Shown one piece after another: positions 41,308 to 51,077 of a stretch of DNA of 64,000 nt. Position 1 is the first letter of the stretch; the number at the start of each line of letters is the position of its first letter. The notes under the pieces are model-generated. The model was given only the letters and a program-made list of their open reading frames with translations. It was not told the origin of the DNA and did not search any database. Made by a program: the position numbers and the translations under genes. The DNA is from Streptomyces corallincola (GTDB lineage Bacteria; Actinomycetota; Actinomycetes; Streptomycetales; Streptomycetaceae). The stretch is from the NCBI RefSeq assembly GCF_019104725.1, contig NZ_JAHRXF010000005.1, positions 62,001 to 126,000 on the forward strand. The letters run 5' to 3'.

Positions 41308-44300
41308 GTGCACACGCGTTTCACCGTGCTGGGCCCGCTGAGGGCCTGGCGGGGCGGGACCGAGCTGGTACTGGGACCGCCCAAGCGGCGCGGCCTGCTC
41401 GCGTTCCTCCTGGCACAGCCCGGCCGTTCCGTCGCCGTCCACGAGATCGTGGCCGCGCTCTGGGAGGACGAGCCGCCGGACAGCGCGGTCAACGTCGTGC
41501 ACCGGCACATCGGCGCCCTGCGCCGCCTGCTGGAACCCGAACTCCCCGCCCGCGGGGAGTCCCGCCAACTGGTCCGCGACGCCACCGGCTACCGCCTCGA
41601 CGCCGACCCCGACTCGCTGGACCTGCTGCGCTTCCGCCGGTTGCGGGACCAGGCGGCGGACGTCGAACCCGCCGAGGCCACCGTGCTGCTCACCGAGGCC
41701 CTGGTCCTGTGGCGCGGCCCCAGCGCCTCAGGCATCCCCGCCGAGATCCGCGCCCACCCGGTGTTCGCGGGCGTGGACGCCGAACACCGGGCCACCGTCA
41801 AGGACGCCGCCGAACTCGCCCTGCGGGCCGGGCCGGAACAGAGCGCCCGCGTCCTGGTGACGCTCCGCCAGGGCGCCGCCCAGCACCTGCTGGACGAAGC
41901 CCTCCAGGCGCGGCTCATCCTGGTCCTCGCCGCCACCGGCCACCAGGCCGAGGCACTCGACGTCTACCGCACCGTCCGCGCCCAGCTCGCCGACGACCTC
42001 GGCGTCCAGCCCGGCCCCGAACTCCAGGCCGCCCACCAGCGCGTCCTGGCCCAGACCTACGTGTGGGGCGAGTCGGGGTACACGGGCCGGGCACCGGCTA
42101 CGGCGGGCGCGGAGAGGACGGGAGACCCGGACAGTACGGGAAGCCCGGACGGGGCGGGGAGCGCCGGGAGCACGGGAAGCGCCGGGAGCGCACGGAGCGC
42201 CGTACCCCCGGAGAGCCCCGCGCCCGGGCCGCCCGCCGAGCCCGCCGAGATACCCTCCGCCGGGCACCCCGCCCCCGAGACCCCCGACCCCGCCCCCCTC
42301 CCCGTCCGCCCCGCGCAGCTTCCGGCCGCGCTCGCCTCCTTCACCGGGCGGCAGGCCGAACTCGACCGGCTCGGCGAGCTGTTGCCCGCCCCGCACTCCT
42401 CCGCCGCCGTCGTCATCAGCGCCATCGGCGGCATGGCGGGCGTCGGCAAGACCGCGCTCGCCGTGCACTGGGCCCACCGGATGGCCCCCGAGTTCCCCGA
42501 CGGCCAGCTCTACGTGGATCTACGGGGCTTCCACCCCACCGGCGCCATGATGAGCTCCGCCGAGGCCATGCGCTCCTTCCTGGACGCCCTCGGGGTGCCC
42601 GCGCCGCGCATCCCGGCCGGGCTCGACGCCCAGGCCGCGCTGTACCGCAGCCTGCTCGCCCGGCGCCGGGTGCTCATCGTGCTGGACAACGCCCGCGACA
42701 CCGAGCACGTACGGCCCCTGCTGCCCGGCGCCCCCGGCTGCCTGGTCGTCGTCACCAGCCGCCACCAGCTCTACGGCCTGGTCGCGGGCGAGGGCGCCCA
42801 CTCCGTCACCCTGGACGTGCTCGGCGAGGACGACGCGCTGCGCTTCCTCGCCGACCGGCTCGGCGCCGAACGCGTCGCCGCCGAACCCCGCGCCGCCACC
42901 GGCATCGTCGCCGCCTGCGGCGGGCTGCCGCTCGCGCTGGCCGTCGTCGCCGCCCGCGCGGTCGGCAACCCCGGCCTCCCGCTCGCCACCGTCGCCGCCG
43001 AACTGGCCGACAGCGGCGGCGGACTCCAGGCGTTCGCCGGGGAGCTGCCCGCCGCCGACGCGCGCAGCGCCTTCTCCTGGTCCTACCAACTGCTCAGCCC
43101 GGAGGCCGCCCGGCTGTTCCGGCTGCTCGCGCTCTCCCCCGGCCACGACTGCTCGCTCGCCGCCGCGGCCAGCCTCGCCTTCCGCCGCCCCGGCCTGGTC
43201 CGGCCGCTGCTCGCGGAACTGAGCCGCGCCCACCTCGTCACCGAGACCGCCCCCGGCCGCTTCACCTGCCACGAACTGCTGCGCGCCTACGGCACCGAAC
43301 TGGGCGAGGCCCACGACACGCCCGAGGAACGGCGGGCCGCCCGGCGCCGCTTGTTCGACCACTACCTGTACAGCGCGCACGCCGCCGACCTGACCCTCGC
43401 GCCGAGCCGCGAGCGCGTCACCCTCGGCCCGCACCTGCCCGGCATCACGGTGACCCGCTTCACCGACCAGGCGAGCGCCGCCGACTGGCTGGACGCCAAC
43501 CGTTCCGTACTGCTCGCCGCCGTCGAACAGAGCGCCCGGCACGACTGCGCCGACCAGAGCTGGCAGCTCGCGGCCACCATCGAGCTGTACCTCGACCGCA
43601 ACGGGCACCGGCAGGAACAGGTCCGCGTCCAGACCATCGCCAACCGGGCCGCGTACGGCCTCGGCGACCTGCGCGCGCAGGCGTACGCCCACCGGGCGCT
43701 CGGCTTCGCCAACGGCAGGATCGGCCTGTGGGACGACGCCGGGCAGCATCTGGCCCGCGCGCAACGGCTGTTCGGGGAGATCGGGGACCAGGCTGGGCGG
43801 GCGCGCGTCCACCGCTACAGCGCGTTCCTCGCCAACGCGCGCGGGCGGCACCCCGACGCCCTGGACCACTACGCCCGCGCCCGCGTCCTGTACCGGGCGG
43901 CCGGACACCGCAGCGGCGAGGCCAGTGTCGCCAACGAGGTCGGCTGGACCCACATCCTCACCGGCGACCACCGCAGGGCCCTGGCGGAGTGCGGCCGGGC
44001 CCGCGACGTCCACCACGAGATCGGGGACCCCAACGGCGAGGCCGCCGCCTGGGACAGCCTCGGCTACGCCCACCACCACCTGGGCGACCACTCCGAGGCG
44101 CTGCGCTGCTACGCACAGGCGCTCACCCTCTACCGTGCCCTGCGCGACCGCTACCTGGAAGCGGACACCCTCGGCCATGTCGCCGACGCCCTGCACGCGG
44201 CCGGTGACACCGAACGGGCCGCGCGTACCTGGCAGGAGGCGCTGGACATCCTCACCCGCATCGGCCACCCGGACGCGGAAGCGGTCCGCGAGAAGCTGGC

Positions 44301-44331
44301 CGGAGCGCGCGACGGGTCCGCCAAACCCTGA
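41308..44331 (+). CDS. AfsR/SARP-type regulator with BTAD, NB-ARC and TPR domains
   Basis: A 1007-residue AfsR-like activator. Residues 1-95 are an OmpR-like winged DNA-binding domain (FTVLGPLRAWRGGTELVLGPPKRRGLLAFLL), 96-245 the bacterial activation domain ending LQPGPELQAAHQRVL. A Gly/Ser/Pro linker (about 250-335) leads to an NB-ARC ATPase with P-loop GMAGVGKTALA (Lys381), Walker B VLIVLDNARD and GLPLALAVVA. The C-terminus has tetratricopeptide-like repeats (residues 750-990). Such proteins control secondary metabolism or development. GTG 41308 was chosen since HTRFTVLGPL opens the family domain. The ECF sigma gene follows 238 nt downstream; no metabolite cluster adjoins. Confidence 0.92.
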   Translation: MHTRFTVLGPLRAWRGGTELVLGPPKRRGLLAFLLAQPGRSVAVHEIVAALWEDEPPDSAVNVVHRHIGALRRLLEPELPARGESRQLVRDATGYRLDADPDSLDLLRFRRLRDQAADVEPAEATVLLTEALVLWRGPSASGIPAEIRAHPVFAGVDAEHRATVKDAAELALRAGPEQSARVLVTLRQGAAQHLLDEALQARLILVLAATGHQAEALDVYRTVRAQLADDLGVQPGPELQAAHQRVLAQTYVWGESGYTGRAPATAGAERTGDPDSTGSPDGAGSAGSTGSAGSARSAVPPESPAPGPPAEPAEIPSAGHPAPETPDPAPLPVRPAQLPAALASFTGRQAELDRLGELLPAPHSSAAVVISAIGGMAGVGKTALAVHWAHRMAPEFPDGQLYVDLRGFHPTGAMMSSAEAMRSFLDALGVPAPRIPAGLDAQAALYRSLLARRRVLIVLDNARDTEHVRPLLPGAPGCLVVVTSRHQLYGLVAGEGAHSVTLDVLGEDDALRFLADRLGAERVAAEPRAATGIVAACGGLPLALAVVAARAVGNPGLPLATVAAELADSGGGLQAFAGELPAADARSAFSWSYQLLSPEAARLFRLLALSPGHDCSLAAAASLAFRRPGLVRPLLAELSRAHLVTETAPGRFTCHELLRAYGTELGEAHDTPEERRAARRRLFDHYLYSAHAADLTLAPSRERVTLGPHLPGITVTRFTDQASAADWLDANRSVLLAAVEQSARHDCADQSWQLAATIELYLDRNGHRQEQVRVQTIANRAAYGLGDLRAQAYAHRALGFANGRIGLWDDAGQHLARAQRLFGEIGDQAGRARVHRYSAFLANARGRHPDALDHYARARVLYRAAGHRSGEASVANEVGWTHILTGDHRRALAECGRARDVHHEIGDPNGEAAAWDSLGYAHHHLGDHSEALRCYAQALTLYRALRDRYLEADTLGHVADALHAAGDTERAARTWQEALDILTRIGHPDAEAVREKLAGARDGSAKP

Positions 44332-44353
44332 CGAACCGGCCCGCGAGGCCAAC

Positions 44354-44397
44354 GTCAGAAAAGCGTCAGCGTTTGGAAAGTGGGGGCCGGTTACGCT
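44354..44397 (+). promoter_or_regulatory. Conserved promoter of the first paralogous ECF sigma gene
   Basis: GTCAG-A-AAAGCGTCAGCGTTT (44354-44374) is followed after 17 bp by TACGCT (44392-44397). The same block, one base different, with the same 17-bp spacer, precedes the paralogous sigma gene at 52259. The transcript leader would be about 165 nt. Confidence 0.75.
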
Positions 44398-44569
44398 CGC
44401 CGCGCGCCGCTTCCTCCGGGGCCCCAACCCGCCCCTTTCCCGCGCGCGTCCCGCCGTACCGGCGACCCCGGTCCGGCACCGTCACCGGCCCGCGCCCTAC
44501 GCACGCGAGCCGGCCGACGCGACGCACGGGAGAAGGGCGGACGGAACTCCCCCGGCAGAAACACGGAAA

Positions 44570-45073
44570 ATGAACACGATCCTCGCGCACCGCCCCCACC
44601 CGCTGAACGACCTCGTCGCCGACCACGCGACCGCCCTGCTGGCCTACGCGGAGAAGCTGACCGGCGACCGGCACACCGCCGAGGACATCGTCCAGGAGGC
44701 GGTGATCCGTGCCTGGCCGCACGCCGAACGCCTCTACAGCACCGAGGGCTCGGTGCGCGGCTGGCTGCTCACCGTGACCCGCAACCTCGTCGTGGACCGC
44801 ATGCGCAGCGCCGCCGTACGGCACGAGAGCGTCGGCGCCGAGGAACGCGACGTGGCCCTCCCCGACCACGCCGAGTCCGTCCTCGTCTCCGTGGAGGCCG
44901 CGGGACTGCTGGAACAGCTCTCCCACGACCACCGCGAGGTCCTGCTGCACACCTACCTGTGCGACCGGACCGTGCAGGAGACCGCGCAGATCCTGGGCAT
45001 ACCGGCGGGCACCGTGAAGTCCCGCCAGCACTACGCCCTGAACTCGCTGCGCGCCCGGGCCGCCGCCGCCTGA
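44570..45073 (+). CDS. ECF sigma factor (paralogue 1, no adjacent anti-sigma)
   Basis: A 167-residue group IV sigma factor. Region 2 is LLAYAEKLTGDRHTAEDIVQEAVIRAWPHAERLYSTEGSVRGWLLTVTRNLVVDRMRS (in parts); region 4 is LSHDHREVLLHTYLCDRTVQETAQILGIPAGTVKSRQHYALNSLR. It is strikingly close to the sigma factor at 52259-52840. ATG 44570 gives a compact start, with only a weak GGAA near the start codon. No anti-sigma gene follows: downstream is a terminator and a convergent hydrolase. It may be regulated by its own promoter, by the paralogue, or by a distant anti-sigma. Confidence 0.93.
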   Translation: MNTILAHRPHPLNDLVADHATALLAYAEKLTGDRHTAEDIVQEAVIRAWPHAERLYSTEGSVRGWLLTVTRNLVVDRMRSAAVRHESVGAEERDVALPDHAESVLVSVEAAGLLEQLSHDHREVLLHTYLCDRTVQETAQILGIPAGTVKSRQHYALNSLRARAAAA

Positions 45074-45250
45074 CCGGGTGGCCGGGGCCGGACACCCGCC
45101 GCGTGTGTGATGCCGCGCCATCCCGCCTCCTCCATCCGGTCACCGCTCTCCGGCGGCTGTCAGCATCTACACGGGACGACCCCCGCGCAGGGTTCGATCC
45201 GGTTTCCCGGGACACGGCGGAACACGGAGGAAGACGGCGGAAGACGGAAC

Positions 45251-45290
45251 GGCGGCGGTGGGGTCCGGGAGGCCGGACCCCACCGCCGCC
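45251..45290. terminator. 18-bp perfect hairpin between convergent genes
   Basis: GGCGGCGGTGGGGTCCGG (45251-45268) pairs with its exact inverse at 45273-45290 around a 4-nt loop. It separates the ECF sigma gene from the GH30 gene and should work in both directions. The rest of the 45074-45315 gap holds only short CGGAA-type repeats. Confidence 0.85.
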
Positions 45291-45315
45291 GCGTGCGGGG
45301 GAGTTGCGTACCGCG

Positions 45316-47220
45316 TCAGCCGGTGAGGCGGAACGACTGCGCCGCCGAGCCGTTGCAGGACTGCTGCGACACCTTCGCGCCGTTCGCCGTGGACGAGCCG
45401 TCGATGCTCAGGCACTTGTTGCTGTGCCGCGCCACGAACCGGTACGTGCCGGTGCCCGTGGACTCGGCCCGCCACTGCTGGTTGGTGCCGCCCACGTAGT
45501 CCCACAGGTGGACCTTGGCGCCGTCGGCGGTCGCACCGGCCCCGCCGTCCACGTCCCAGGACTTGTTGTTGTGCTGGTTGACCACCTGGTAGTAGCCGCT
45601 GTCCGTGGACCGGAACTGCCACTTCTCGTTGGCGCCGTCACCGCACGCCCACTGCTGCACCAGGGTGCCGTTGGCGGTGCCCCAGTCGGTGGCGTCCAGG
45701 CAGGCGTTGCTGTTGGTGTTGGCCACCCGGTACCAGGCACTGGTGTCGATCGGGCCCGTGGAGCCGCCGCCACCCCCACCGGCGACGGGGTTCCACACGA
45801 AGGTGGCCACCGCGCCCGACGGCATCGTGTAGGCGATCGACCGCCCGTTGTCCGTGATCGAGAACCGCTGCGAGCCGCCCGAGGTGTTCACCACGTACGC
45901 CACCCGCGAGCCGTCCGGGTTCTGGAACGCCACGTCCTGCACGCCCCCGCCGCCCTGGCTGGTGGAGCCGATCCGGGTGGCGCCGACCTTCACGAACTTG
46001 CTGAGCTGGCCCAGCGAGTAGTACTCGGCGCCCCGGGTGACACCGCCGCCCGCTATCTCCACCACGCCGTTGCAGCGGGTGCCGCACAGGCCCTGGTGCG
46101 GGCCGCCGTTCTGGTCCAGGGCCAGGTTCCAGGTGACGACGGTCTCGCCGCCGTTGCGCATGTTGCCCACGACCAGGTTCTCGGCCTGCCAGCGCAGGCT
46201 GTCACCGAAGGTGTTGGCCTTGTTGTCGCTGTCGGTGCCGGAGCACTCGGTGAAGAACACCCGCTTGCCCGCGTTGATCACCTGCTGCTGCGCGGAGTAG
46301 TTGCCGCCGTAGCAGTGGAACGCGGCGCCGATCACCCGCGGGATGTTGCCGATCCGGGAGAACACGTCCAGCGGGTAGTTGGGGTGGTCCCAGTTGTGGT
46401 CGAACGCCAGGACGTTCGTCGGCAGCCCGGCCGCCGTCAGCTTCGGGTCCAGGACCTTCAGGAAGTCGGCCTGCTGTGCCGAGGTCATCGACATCGAGGG
46501 GTAACTCGTCGGGTTCTCGGGCTCGTTCTGCACCGTCAGGTCGGTGAGGGTGATGCCCTCCTGCCCGTACGCCTTGATCGCCTTGACCAAGTAGTCGGCG
46601 TAGGCGCCGTAGTTCTCGGTCTTCAGGCTGCCGCCGTTGAGGGAGTTGTTCGTCTTCATCCACGCGGGCGGCGACCAGGGGGTGCCCATCAGCCGGATCG
46701 ACGGGTTGAGGCCGAGCGCCTGCTTCACGACCGGGATGATCTCCTGCTTGTCCCGGTCGATGGAGAACTGCCCGCGGGTGTCCTCGTAGGAGTAGGGGGA
46801 GTTGGAGGCGTCGAAGTCGGTGCTGCCGAGCGGCTGGCGCAGGTAGGTCAGGCCGATGCCGTCGCCCGAGGTGGAGAACAGCGACCGCATCAGGTCGTTG
46901 CGCTGGGTCTGCCCGAGCCCCTGGATGAGGTGCGCCGACGCCCCGGTCACCGAGGCACCGGCGCCGGTGTAGCGCTGGCCGCGCTGGTTGCCGTCGATCT
47001 GGAGGTCGATGCCCTGACGCGCGCTGTTGAAGGTGAGCGTGCCGTCGGAGCTGAGCTTGCGCGAGCCGTCGCCGGTGGTGATCCAGACCTGGGCGGTGGG
47101 GTCGGCGGCGTGCGCGGTGCCGGTGGCGGTCAGGCCGAGGCCGAGACCGCTCCCGGCGAGGGCCAGGGTCAGGGCGGCTGCCCCGGCCCGCGGGTTACGG
47201 ATTCTGCTGCGCTGGGACAC
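45316..47220 (-). CDS. Secreted GH30 glycosidase with ricin-type CBM13
   Basis: A 634-residue exported glycosidase. A signal peptide (RNPRAGAAALTLALAGSGLGLGLTATGTAHA) precedes a GH30 catalytic domain (about 40-480): Glu233 in TVQNEPENP is the predicted acid/base and Glu325 in FFTECSGT the nucleophile. GYGG-like SMSMTSAQQADFL and FHCYGGNYSAQ fit the endo-beta-1,6-glucanase and glucosylceramidase branches. A Gly-rich linker leads to a C-terminal ricin-B carbohydrate-binding module with repeated QQW motifs (about 500-634). GTG 47220 has AGGAG 9 nt upstream. It precedes nothing else leftward and follows the GH3 gene, with which it likely degrades beta-glucan. Confidence 0.92.
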   Translation of the reverse strand: MSQRSRIRNPRAGAAALTLALAGSGLGLGLTATGTAHAADPTAQVWITTGDGSRKLSSDGTLTFNSARQGIDLQIDGNQRGQRYTGAGASVTGASAHLIQGLGQTQRNDLMRSLFSTSGDGIGLTYLRQPLGSTDFDASNSPYSYEDTRGQFSIDRDKQEIIPVVKQALGLNPSIRLMGTPWSPPAWMKTNNSLNGGSLKTENYGAYADYLVKAIKAYGQEGITLTDLTVQNEPENPTSYPSMSMTSAQQADFLKVLDPKLTAAGLPTNVLAFDHNWDHPNYPLDVFSRIGNIPRVIGAAFHCYGGNYSAQQQVINAGKRVFFTECSGTDSDNKANTFGDSLRWQAENLVVGNMRNGGETVVTWNLALDQNGGPHQGLCGTRCNGVVEIAGGGVTRGAEYYSLGQLSKFVKVGATRIGSTSQGGGGVQDVAFQNPDGSRVAYVVNTSGGSQRFSITDNGRSIAYTMPSGAVATFVWNPVAGGGGGGSTGPIDTSAWYRVANTNSNACLDATDWGTANGTLVQQWACGDGANEKWQFRSTDSGYYQVVNQHNNKSWDVDGGAGATADGAKVHLWDYVGGTNQQWRAESTGTGTYRFVARHSNKCLSIDGSSTANGAKVSQQSCNGSAAQSFRLTG

Positions 47221-47399
47221 GGTGCGGGTCTCCTTCGGTCGGTGACACGTGGGGGTGCTCCGGCCGGCTCGCCGTGGAACTGGGGAGGTCGGCGGGCCGG
47301 CCGGGGTTCGAAGGGGTGGTGCACTCGGGCCGCCCGGCCGTGCGGGACCGGAGACGGGCGCCCTCGCGGCGTCGGGGCCGTGGGAGGAAGGGCGCGGCG

Positions 47400-50072
47400 T
47401 CACTCCCGGTCGTGCGGGGAGGGGACGACGGGCCGTACGACGAGACGGGGGAGGCGGTCCGCGTCCCCGGCGGTGACGGTGGCCTCCAGATCGAGGGCGA
47501 GCCGCAGATCACGGCTGGACCGGCCGATCCGCAGCCGGTGCCGGCCCGGCCGGGTGCGCCAGGCGCCGGAGCACTCGTCCCACTCCTGGAACGCGCGCAG
47601 CGGCAGGGTCAGCGAGGCCGTGACCCGCTCGTCCGGCTCCGCCGCGACCACCGCGAACCCGGCGAGCACCCGGAGCGGCCGGTCGCCCGGCACCGCACCG
47701 GCGACCCTCTCCTCGGGCCCCTCCAGATATGCCTGGACGACCTCGCGGCCCGCCCGCGCACCGGTGTTGGCCAGCGTCACGGTGACGGTGGGGCCGCCCC
47801 CGCTCGCCGGACTCGGCAACTCCGCGGGCACCGACACCTCACCGGCGACCGCGCCCTCGTAGGACCACGTGGTCCAGCCCAGGCCGTGGCCGAACGGGAA
47901 CGCGGGCCCGGTGCCCGCGCGGTCGTAGGCGCGGTGGCCGATCAGCCTGCCCTCGGTGTAGTCCACGATCCCGTCCACCGGGACGGCGTGCGGCACCGGC
48001 ACGTCCTCGCGGCGCGCGGGCAGCGTCCAGGGCAGCCGCCCGGTGGGTTCCGCGCGCCCGAGCAGTACGTCCGCGAGCGCGTGCCCGGCCTCCTGGCCCG
48101 GCAGCCACGCCCACAGCAGCGCGGGCACCGTGTCCGCCCACGGCAGCAGCAGCGGCGCGCCCGCGTTGACGACGACGACCGTGCGCGGGTTCGCGGCGGT
48201 CACCGCGCGCACCAACCGGTGCTGCTGTTCGGTCAGTTCGAGGTCCGGGCGGTCCCAGCCCTCGGACTCGGTCTCCTCGTCGGTGCCGATCACGACCACC
48301 GCCACGTCCGAGCGTTCCGCCAGCGCGACCGCCTCCGCGATCTCCTCCTCCACGGACGGGCCGGGCGGCTGGTGGCGCAGGTGCGCGGTGACGAACCTGC
48401 CGTACCCGGCGCCGTCCACCACCCTCATGTCGATGCGCAGGTCCAGCACCACGGGCTCGCCGTCCACCCGCACCCGGTGGCGGTGCGGTACGGGATGGCT
48501 GTGACTGGAGTCGAGGACCAGCTCGACGCCCCGGTCGTCGTCGCCCCGGTGCACGGTCTCGCCGTCCAGCGCCATGTCGAACCGCCCGCACGAGCCCAAC
48601 TGAAGTTCGTGCGTGCCTGGTTCGGCCAGCGTGATGCGCGCGGTGACCACCACCCGCTCCGCGCCCTTGGGCACCGCGCCGAAACCGCTGAACTTGCCCG
48701 TGCGCCGCACCTCGGTGCCGACGACATCGCCGGTGCGGTCCAAGTACGTGGCGTGCAGGCCGTGTTCACCGCTGCCGGGCACGGTGATCCGGCCCAGCTC
48801 GATGAACGGCGCGTATCTGCGGGCCGAGCAGCCCCGGTGCACGGCGAGCGGCACCGCCTCCGGCAGCGCGGCCCGCAGCCCCGCCTCGAAGGACACCGTG
48901 CGCACGGCGGGCACGAACGCGCTGCCGCCGCCCTGGAGATACGGCTGCACGGCGTTCGGGCCGATCAGCGCGACACCGCCGAGCCCCGCCGCGTCCAGCG
49001 GGAGCAGCCCGGGCTCGTCCCGGAGCAGCACCATGCCGCGTACGGCCACCTCGCGCAGCAGCGCGAAGTCGGCCTCGCCGACCGGGTGTCGCGCGTGCCC
49101 GGGCAGCGGGGGAGGGGGCGCGTCCGGCGCCCAGGGCTCGGTGAGCCTGCCGACCCGGTGGGCCAGCCGCATCAGCCGCAGCACCTTGTCGTCCACCACC
49201 GCCTCGGCCACCTCGCCCGCGCGGACCGCCCGCACCAGCGCGTCGCCCCACGGCCCGTCGGGGCCGGGCATCACGAGGTCCAGTCCGGCGTTCGCGGTGG
49301 GCGCGGTGGTACGGGCGGCGGCCCAGTCGCTGATCACCGCGCCGTCGTAGCCCCACTCGCGCTTGAGCACCCCGGTCAGCAGCCGCCGGTGCTCCAGCAG
49401 CGGGGCGTCCTCCACGCCGTCGTCCACCCCGGAGTAGGCGCCCATCACGCTCCACGGCCCCGCGTCCGCGAGGGCCTGCTCGAACGGGGCGAGGTAGACC
49501 TCGCGCAGCGTGCGGGCGTCGATCCGGGCCCGGTAGCGGGTGCGGTCGGTCTCGGAGTCGTTGGCGACGAAGTGCTTCAGACAGGCCGCGACCCCCTCCG
49601 CCTGGAGCCCGCGCGCGAGTGCCGCGCCGAGCGTGCCGGTGAGCAGCGGGTCCTCGGAGACGTACTCGAAGTGCCGGCCCGCGACCGGGGTGCGCTGGAG
49701 GTTGACCAGCGGGGCGAGGACCACGTCCACGTCCTTGCGCCGGGCCTCCTCGGCGAACAGCCCGCCGAGCCGCTCCGCGAGCGCGGTGTCCCAGGTGGCA
49801 CCGACCGCGCTCGGCGCCGGGGCGAGCAGCCCCGACTCCGACTTCTCGCCGCCGGTGCCGCGTACGCCCTGGGGTCCGTCGGAGGTGACCACCGGGTGCA
49901 GTCCGAGCCGGGGTTCGGCGGGCAGCGCCCACAGGGTGGCGCCGGTCAGCAGCCGGACCTTGGCGGGCAGGTCCAGGGCGGCGATCAGCCCGGCCCAGCG
50001 GGTCTCGTCAGCGGATGCGGCGCCGGGCGGTTCCCCGTCCGTGGCGACGGCGGCTGGCGACAGCGAAGACAT
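47400..50072 (-). CDS. GH3 beta-glucosidase with PA14 insert
   Basis: An 890-residue GH3 enzyme without signal peptide, hence probably intracellular. Domain 1 has VVTSDGPQGVRG, the LKHFVANDSETDR loop and the nucleophile motif GAVISDWAA with Asp249. Domain 2 carries VVVIGTDEETESEGWDRPDLELTEQQHRL, where a glutamate acts as acid/base. A PA14-like beta-barrel (about 390-560) is inserted between them (GEHGLHATYLDRTG ...), a sign of a broad oligosaccharide binder. A fibronectin-III domain closes the protein. It starts at ATG 50072. It lies 180 nt upstream of GH30, same direction, and diverges from a TetR gene. Confidence 0.92.
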   Translation of the reverse strand: MSSLSPAAVATDGEPPGAASADETRWAGLIAALDLPAKVRLLTGATLWALPAEPRLGLHPVVTSDGPQGVRGTGGEKSESGLLAPAPSAVGATWDTALAERLGGLFAEEARRKDVDVVLAPLVNLQRTPVAGRHFEYVSEDPLLTGTLGAALARGLQAEGVAACLKHFVANDSETDRTRYRARIDARTLREVYLAPFEQALADAGPWSVMGAYSGVDDGVEDAPLLEHRRLLTGVLKREWGYDGAVISDWAAARTTAPTANAGLDLVMPGPDGPWGDALVRAVRAGEVAEAVVDDKVLRLMRLAHRVGRLTEPWAPDAPPPPLPGHARHPVGEADFALLREVAVRGMVLLRDEPGLLPLDAAGLGGVALIGPNAVQPYLQGGGSAFVPAVRTVSFEAGLRAALPEAVPLAVHRGCSARRYAPFIELGRITVPGSGEHGLHATYLDRTGDVVGTEVRRTGKFSGFGAVPKGAERVVVTARITLAEPGTHELQLGSCGRFDMALDGETVHRGDDDRGVELVLDSSHSHPVPHRHRVRVDGEPVVLDLRIDMRVVDGAGYGRFVTAHLRHQPPGPSVEEEIAEAVALAERSDVAVVVIGTDEETESEGWDRPDLELTEQQHRLVRAVTAANPRTVVVVNAGAPLLLPWADTVPALLWAWLPGQEAGHALADVLLGRAEPTGRLPWTLPARREDVPVPHAVPVDGIVDYTEGRLIGHRAYDRAGTGPAFPFGHGLGWTTWSYEGAVAGEVSVPAELPSPASGGGPTVTVTLANTGARAGREVVQAYLEGPEERVAGAVPGDRPLRVLAGFAVVAAEPDERVTASLTLPLRAFQEWDECSGAWRTRPGRHRLRIGRSSRDLRLALDLEATVTAGDADRLPRLVVRPVVPSPHDRE

Positions 50073-50205
50073 GCGGGTCCTTGGGTGCTCGGCAGCGGTG
50101 CTACGGGGTGACGCGGCGGTGCTACGGGGGAGACGCGGGGGCTGCCGCGCGGGAGACGCGGGGGTTCCAGCGCGACGTGGCCGTCATGAAAGCACACCCA
50201 CTGAA

Positions 50206-50218
50206 CACTTAGTAAGTG
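50206..50218. promoter_or_regulatory. TetR operator candidate in the GH3/tetR gap
   Basis: CACTTA-G-TAAGTG is a perfect 13-bp palindrome. It is 134 nt before the GH3 start and 73 nt before the TetR start, a typical shared operator position in a divergent pair. A weaker inverse pair (GACCAGTC and nearby ACC/GGT) overlaps the TetR start. Confidence 0.5.
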
Positions 50219-50290
50219 GTCTGCATCACAAGGATGCAGGGGGTGGAAGATCATCGCTCCGGGGGTGCGGGGGCCGCGTATGGTGGGCGG

Positions 50291-50953
50291 GTGACCGACC
50301 AGTCAGTAGGTGGTTCGCCGAGCGGCACCGCCGGGGGCTCCAGGCCCCGCGGGCGCGCGGCGGCACCCCGCGTCCCCCGCAGCCCCGAGGCGCGCCGACG
50401 CCAGCAGGACATCCTGCGCATCGCGATGGACGCCTTCGCCGCCCGTGGCTACAACAACGCCTCGCTCGCGGAGATCGCGGACCGGGTGGGCCTCACCCAG
50501 GCGGGCGTCCTGCACTACTTCCGCTCCAAGTCGCTGCTGCTCACCAGCGTGCTCGAACTGCGCGACGAGACCGACATCGAACAGCTCGGCACGGAGCGGC
50601 CGCACGGCCTGGAGTTCCTGCGCCATCTGGTGGACACCGCCCGGCGCAACGCCGAACGCGAGGGCATCGTCCGGCTCTACGCCGTGCTCTCCGCCGAGTC
50701 GGTCACCGACGACCACCCGGCCCAGGTCTACTTCCGCGACCGGTACGCGGGCCTGCGTGCCTTCGTCACCGACGCGGTCACCGAGGCGTGCGGCCTGGAC
50801 GCCTCCGACATCCGCGCCCGCACCGCCGCCAACGCGGTCATCGCCGTCATGGACGGACTCCAGGTCCAGTGGCTGTTGGAACCCGGCGCGGTGGACATGA
50901 CCGCCTCCACCGGACTGGTGATCGACTCGATCCTGGCGGGCCTGCGGCGATAG
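50291..50953 (+). CDS. TetR-family regulator of the GH3-GH30 pair
   Basis: A 220-residue TetR protein. After a 35-residue Pro/Arg/Gly-rich tail, the HTH reads QDILRIAMDAFAARGYNNASLAEIADRVGLTQAGVLHYFRSKSLLLTSVLE (in parts). The C-terminal domain has YFRDRYAGLRAFVTDAVTEACGLD and VIAVMDGLQVQWLLEP, typical of TetR_C groups in actinomycetes. GTG 50291 lacks a strong ribosome site, and a leaderless transcript is possible. It diverges from the GH3 gene across 218 nt with a palindromic operator, so it most likely represses beta-glucan utilisation until a glucoside binds. Confidence 0.9.
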   Translation: MTDQSVGGSPSGTAGGSRPRGRAAAPRVPRSPEARRRQQDILRIAMDAFAARGYNNASLAEIADRVGLTQAGVLHYFRSKSLLLTSVLELRDETDIEQLGTERPHGLEFLRHLVDTARRNAEREGIVRLYAVLSAESVTDDHPAQVYFRDRYAGLRAFVTDAVTEACGLDASDIRARTAANAVIAVMDGLQVQWLLEPGAVDMTASTGLVIDSILAGLRR

Positions 50954-51042
50954 CACACCGGGCGGCCACCCGAGCGGCCCGCACCCGGTCGTCCGCGCAC
51001 GCGGCCGAGGCGTCATGGGCCGGGTCCGCACCCGGCGCGGGC

Positions 51043-51077
51043 CCGTGGCGTCCGGCCTGAGCCGCCGGACGCCACGG
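51043..51077 (+). terminator. 14-bp hairpin after the TetR gene
   Basis: CCGTGGCGTCCGGC (51043-51056) pairs perfectly with GCCGGACGCCACGG (51064-51077), with a 7-nt loop, 89 nt past the stop. The rest of the 613-nt gap (50954-51566) shows no convincing gene on either strand. Confidence 0.7.

Noticed and set aside
42100..42330. Repeated GGGAGC/GGGAAGC tracts, considered as a minisatellite
   Set aside because: They encode the Gly/Ser/Ala linker of the AfsR-like regulator and are irregular, so they are treated as part of the gene.
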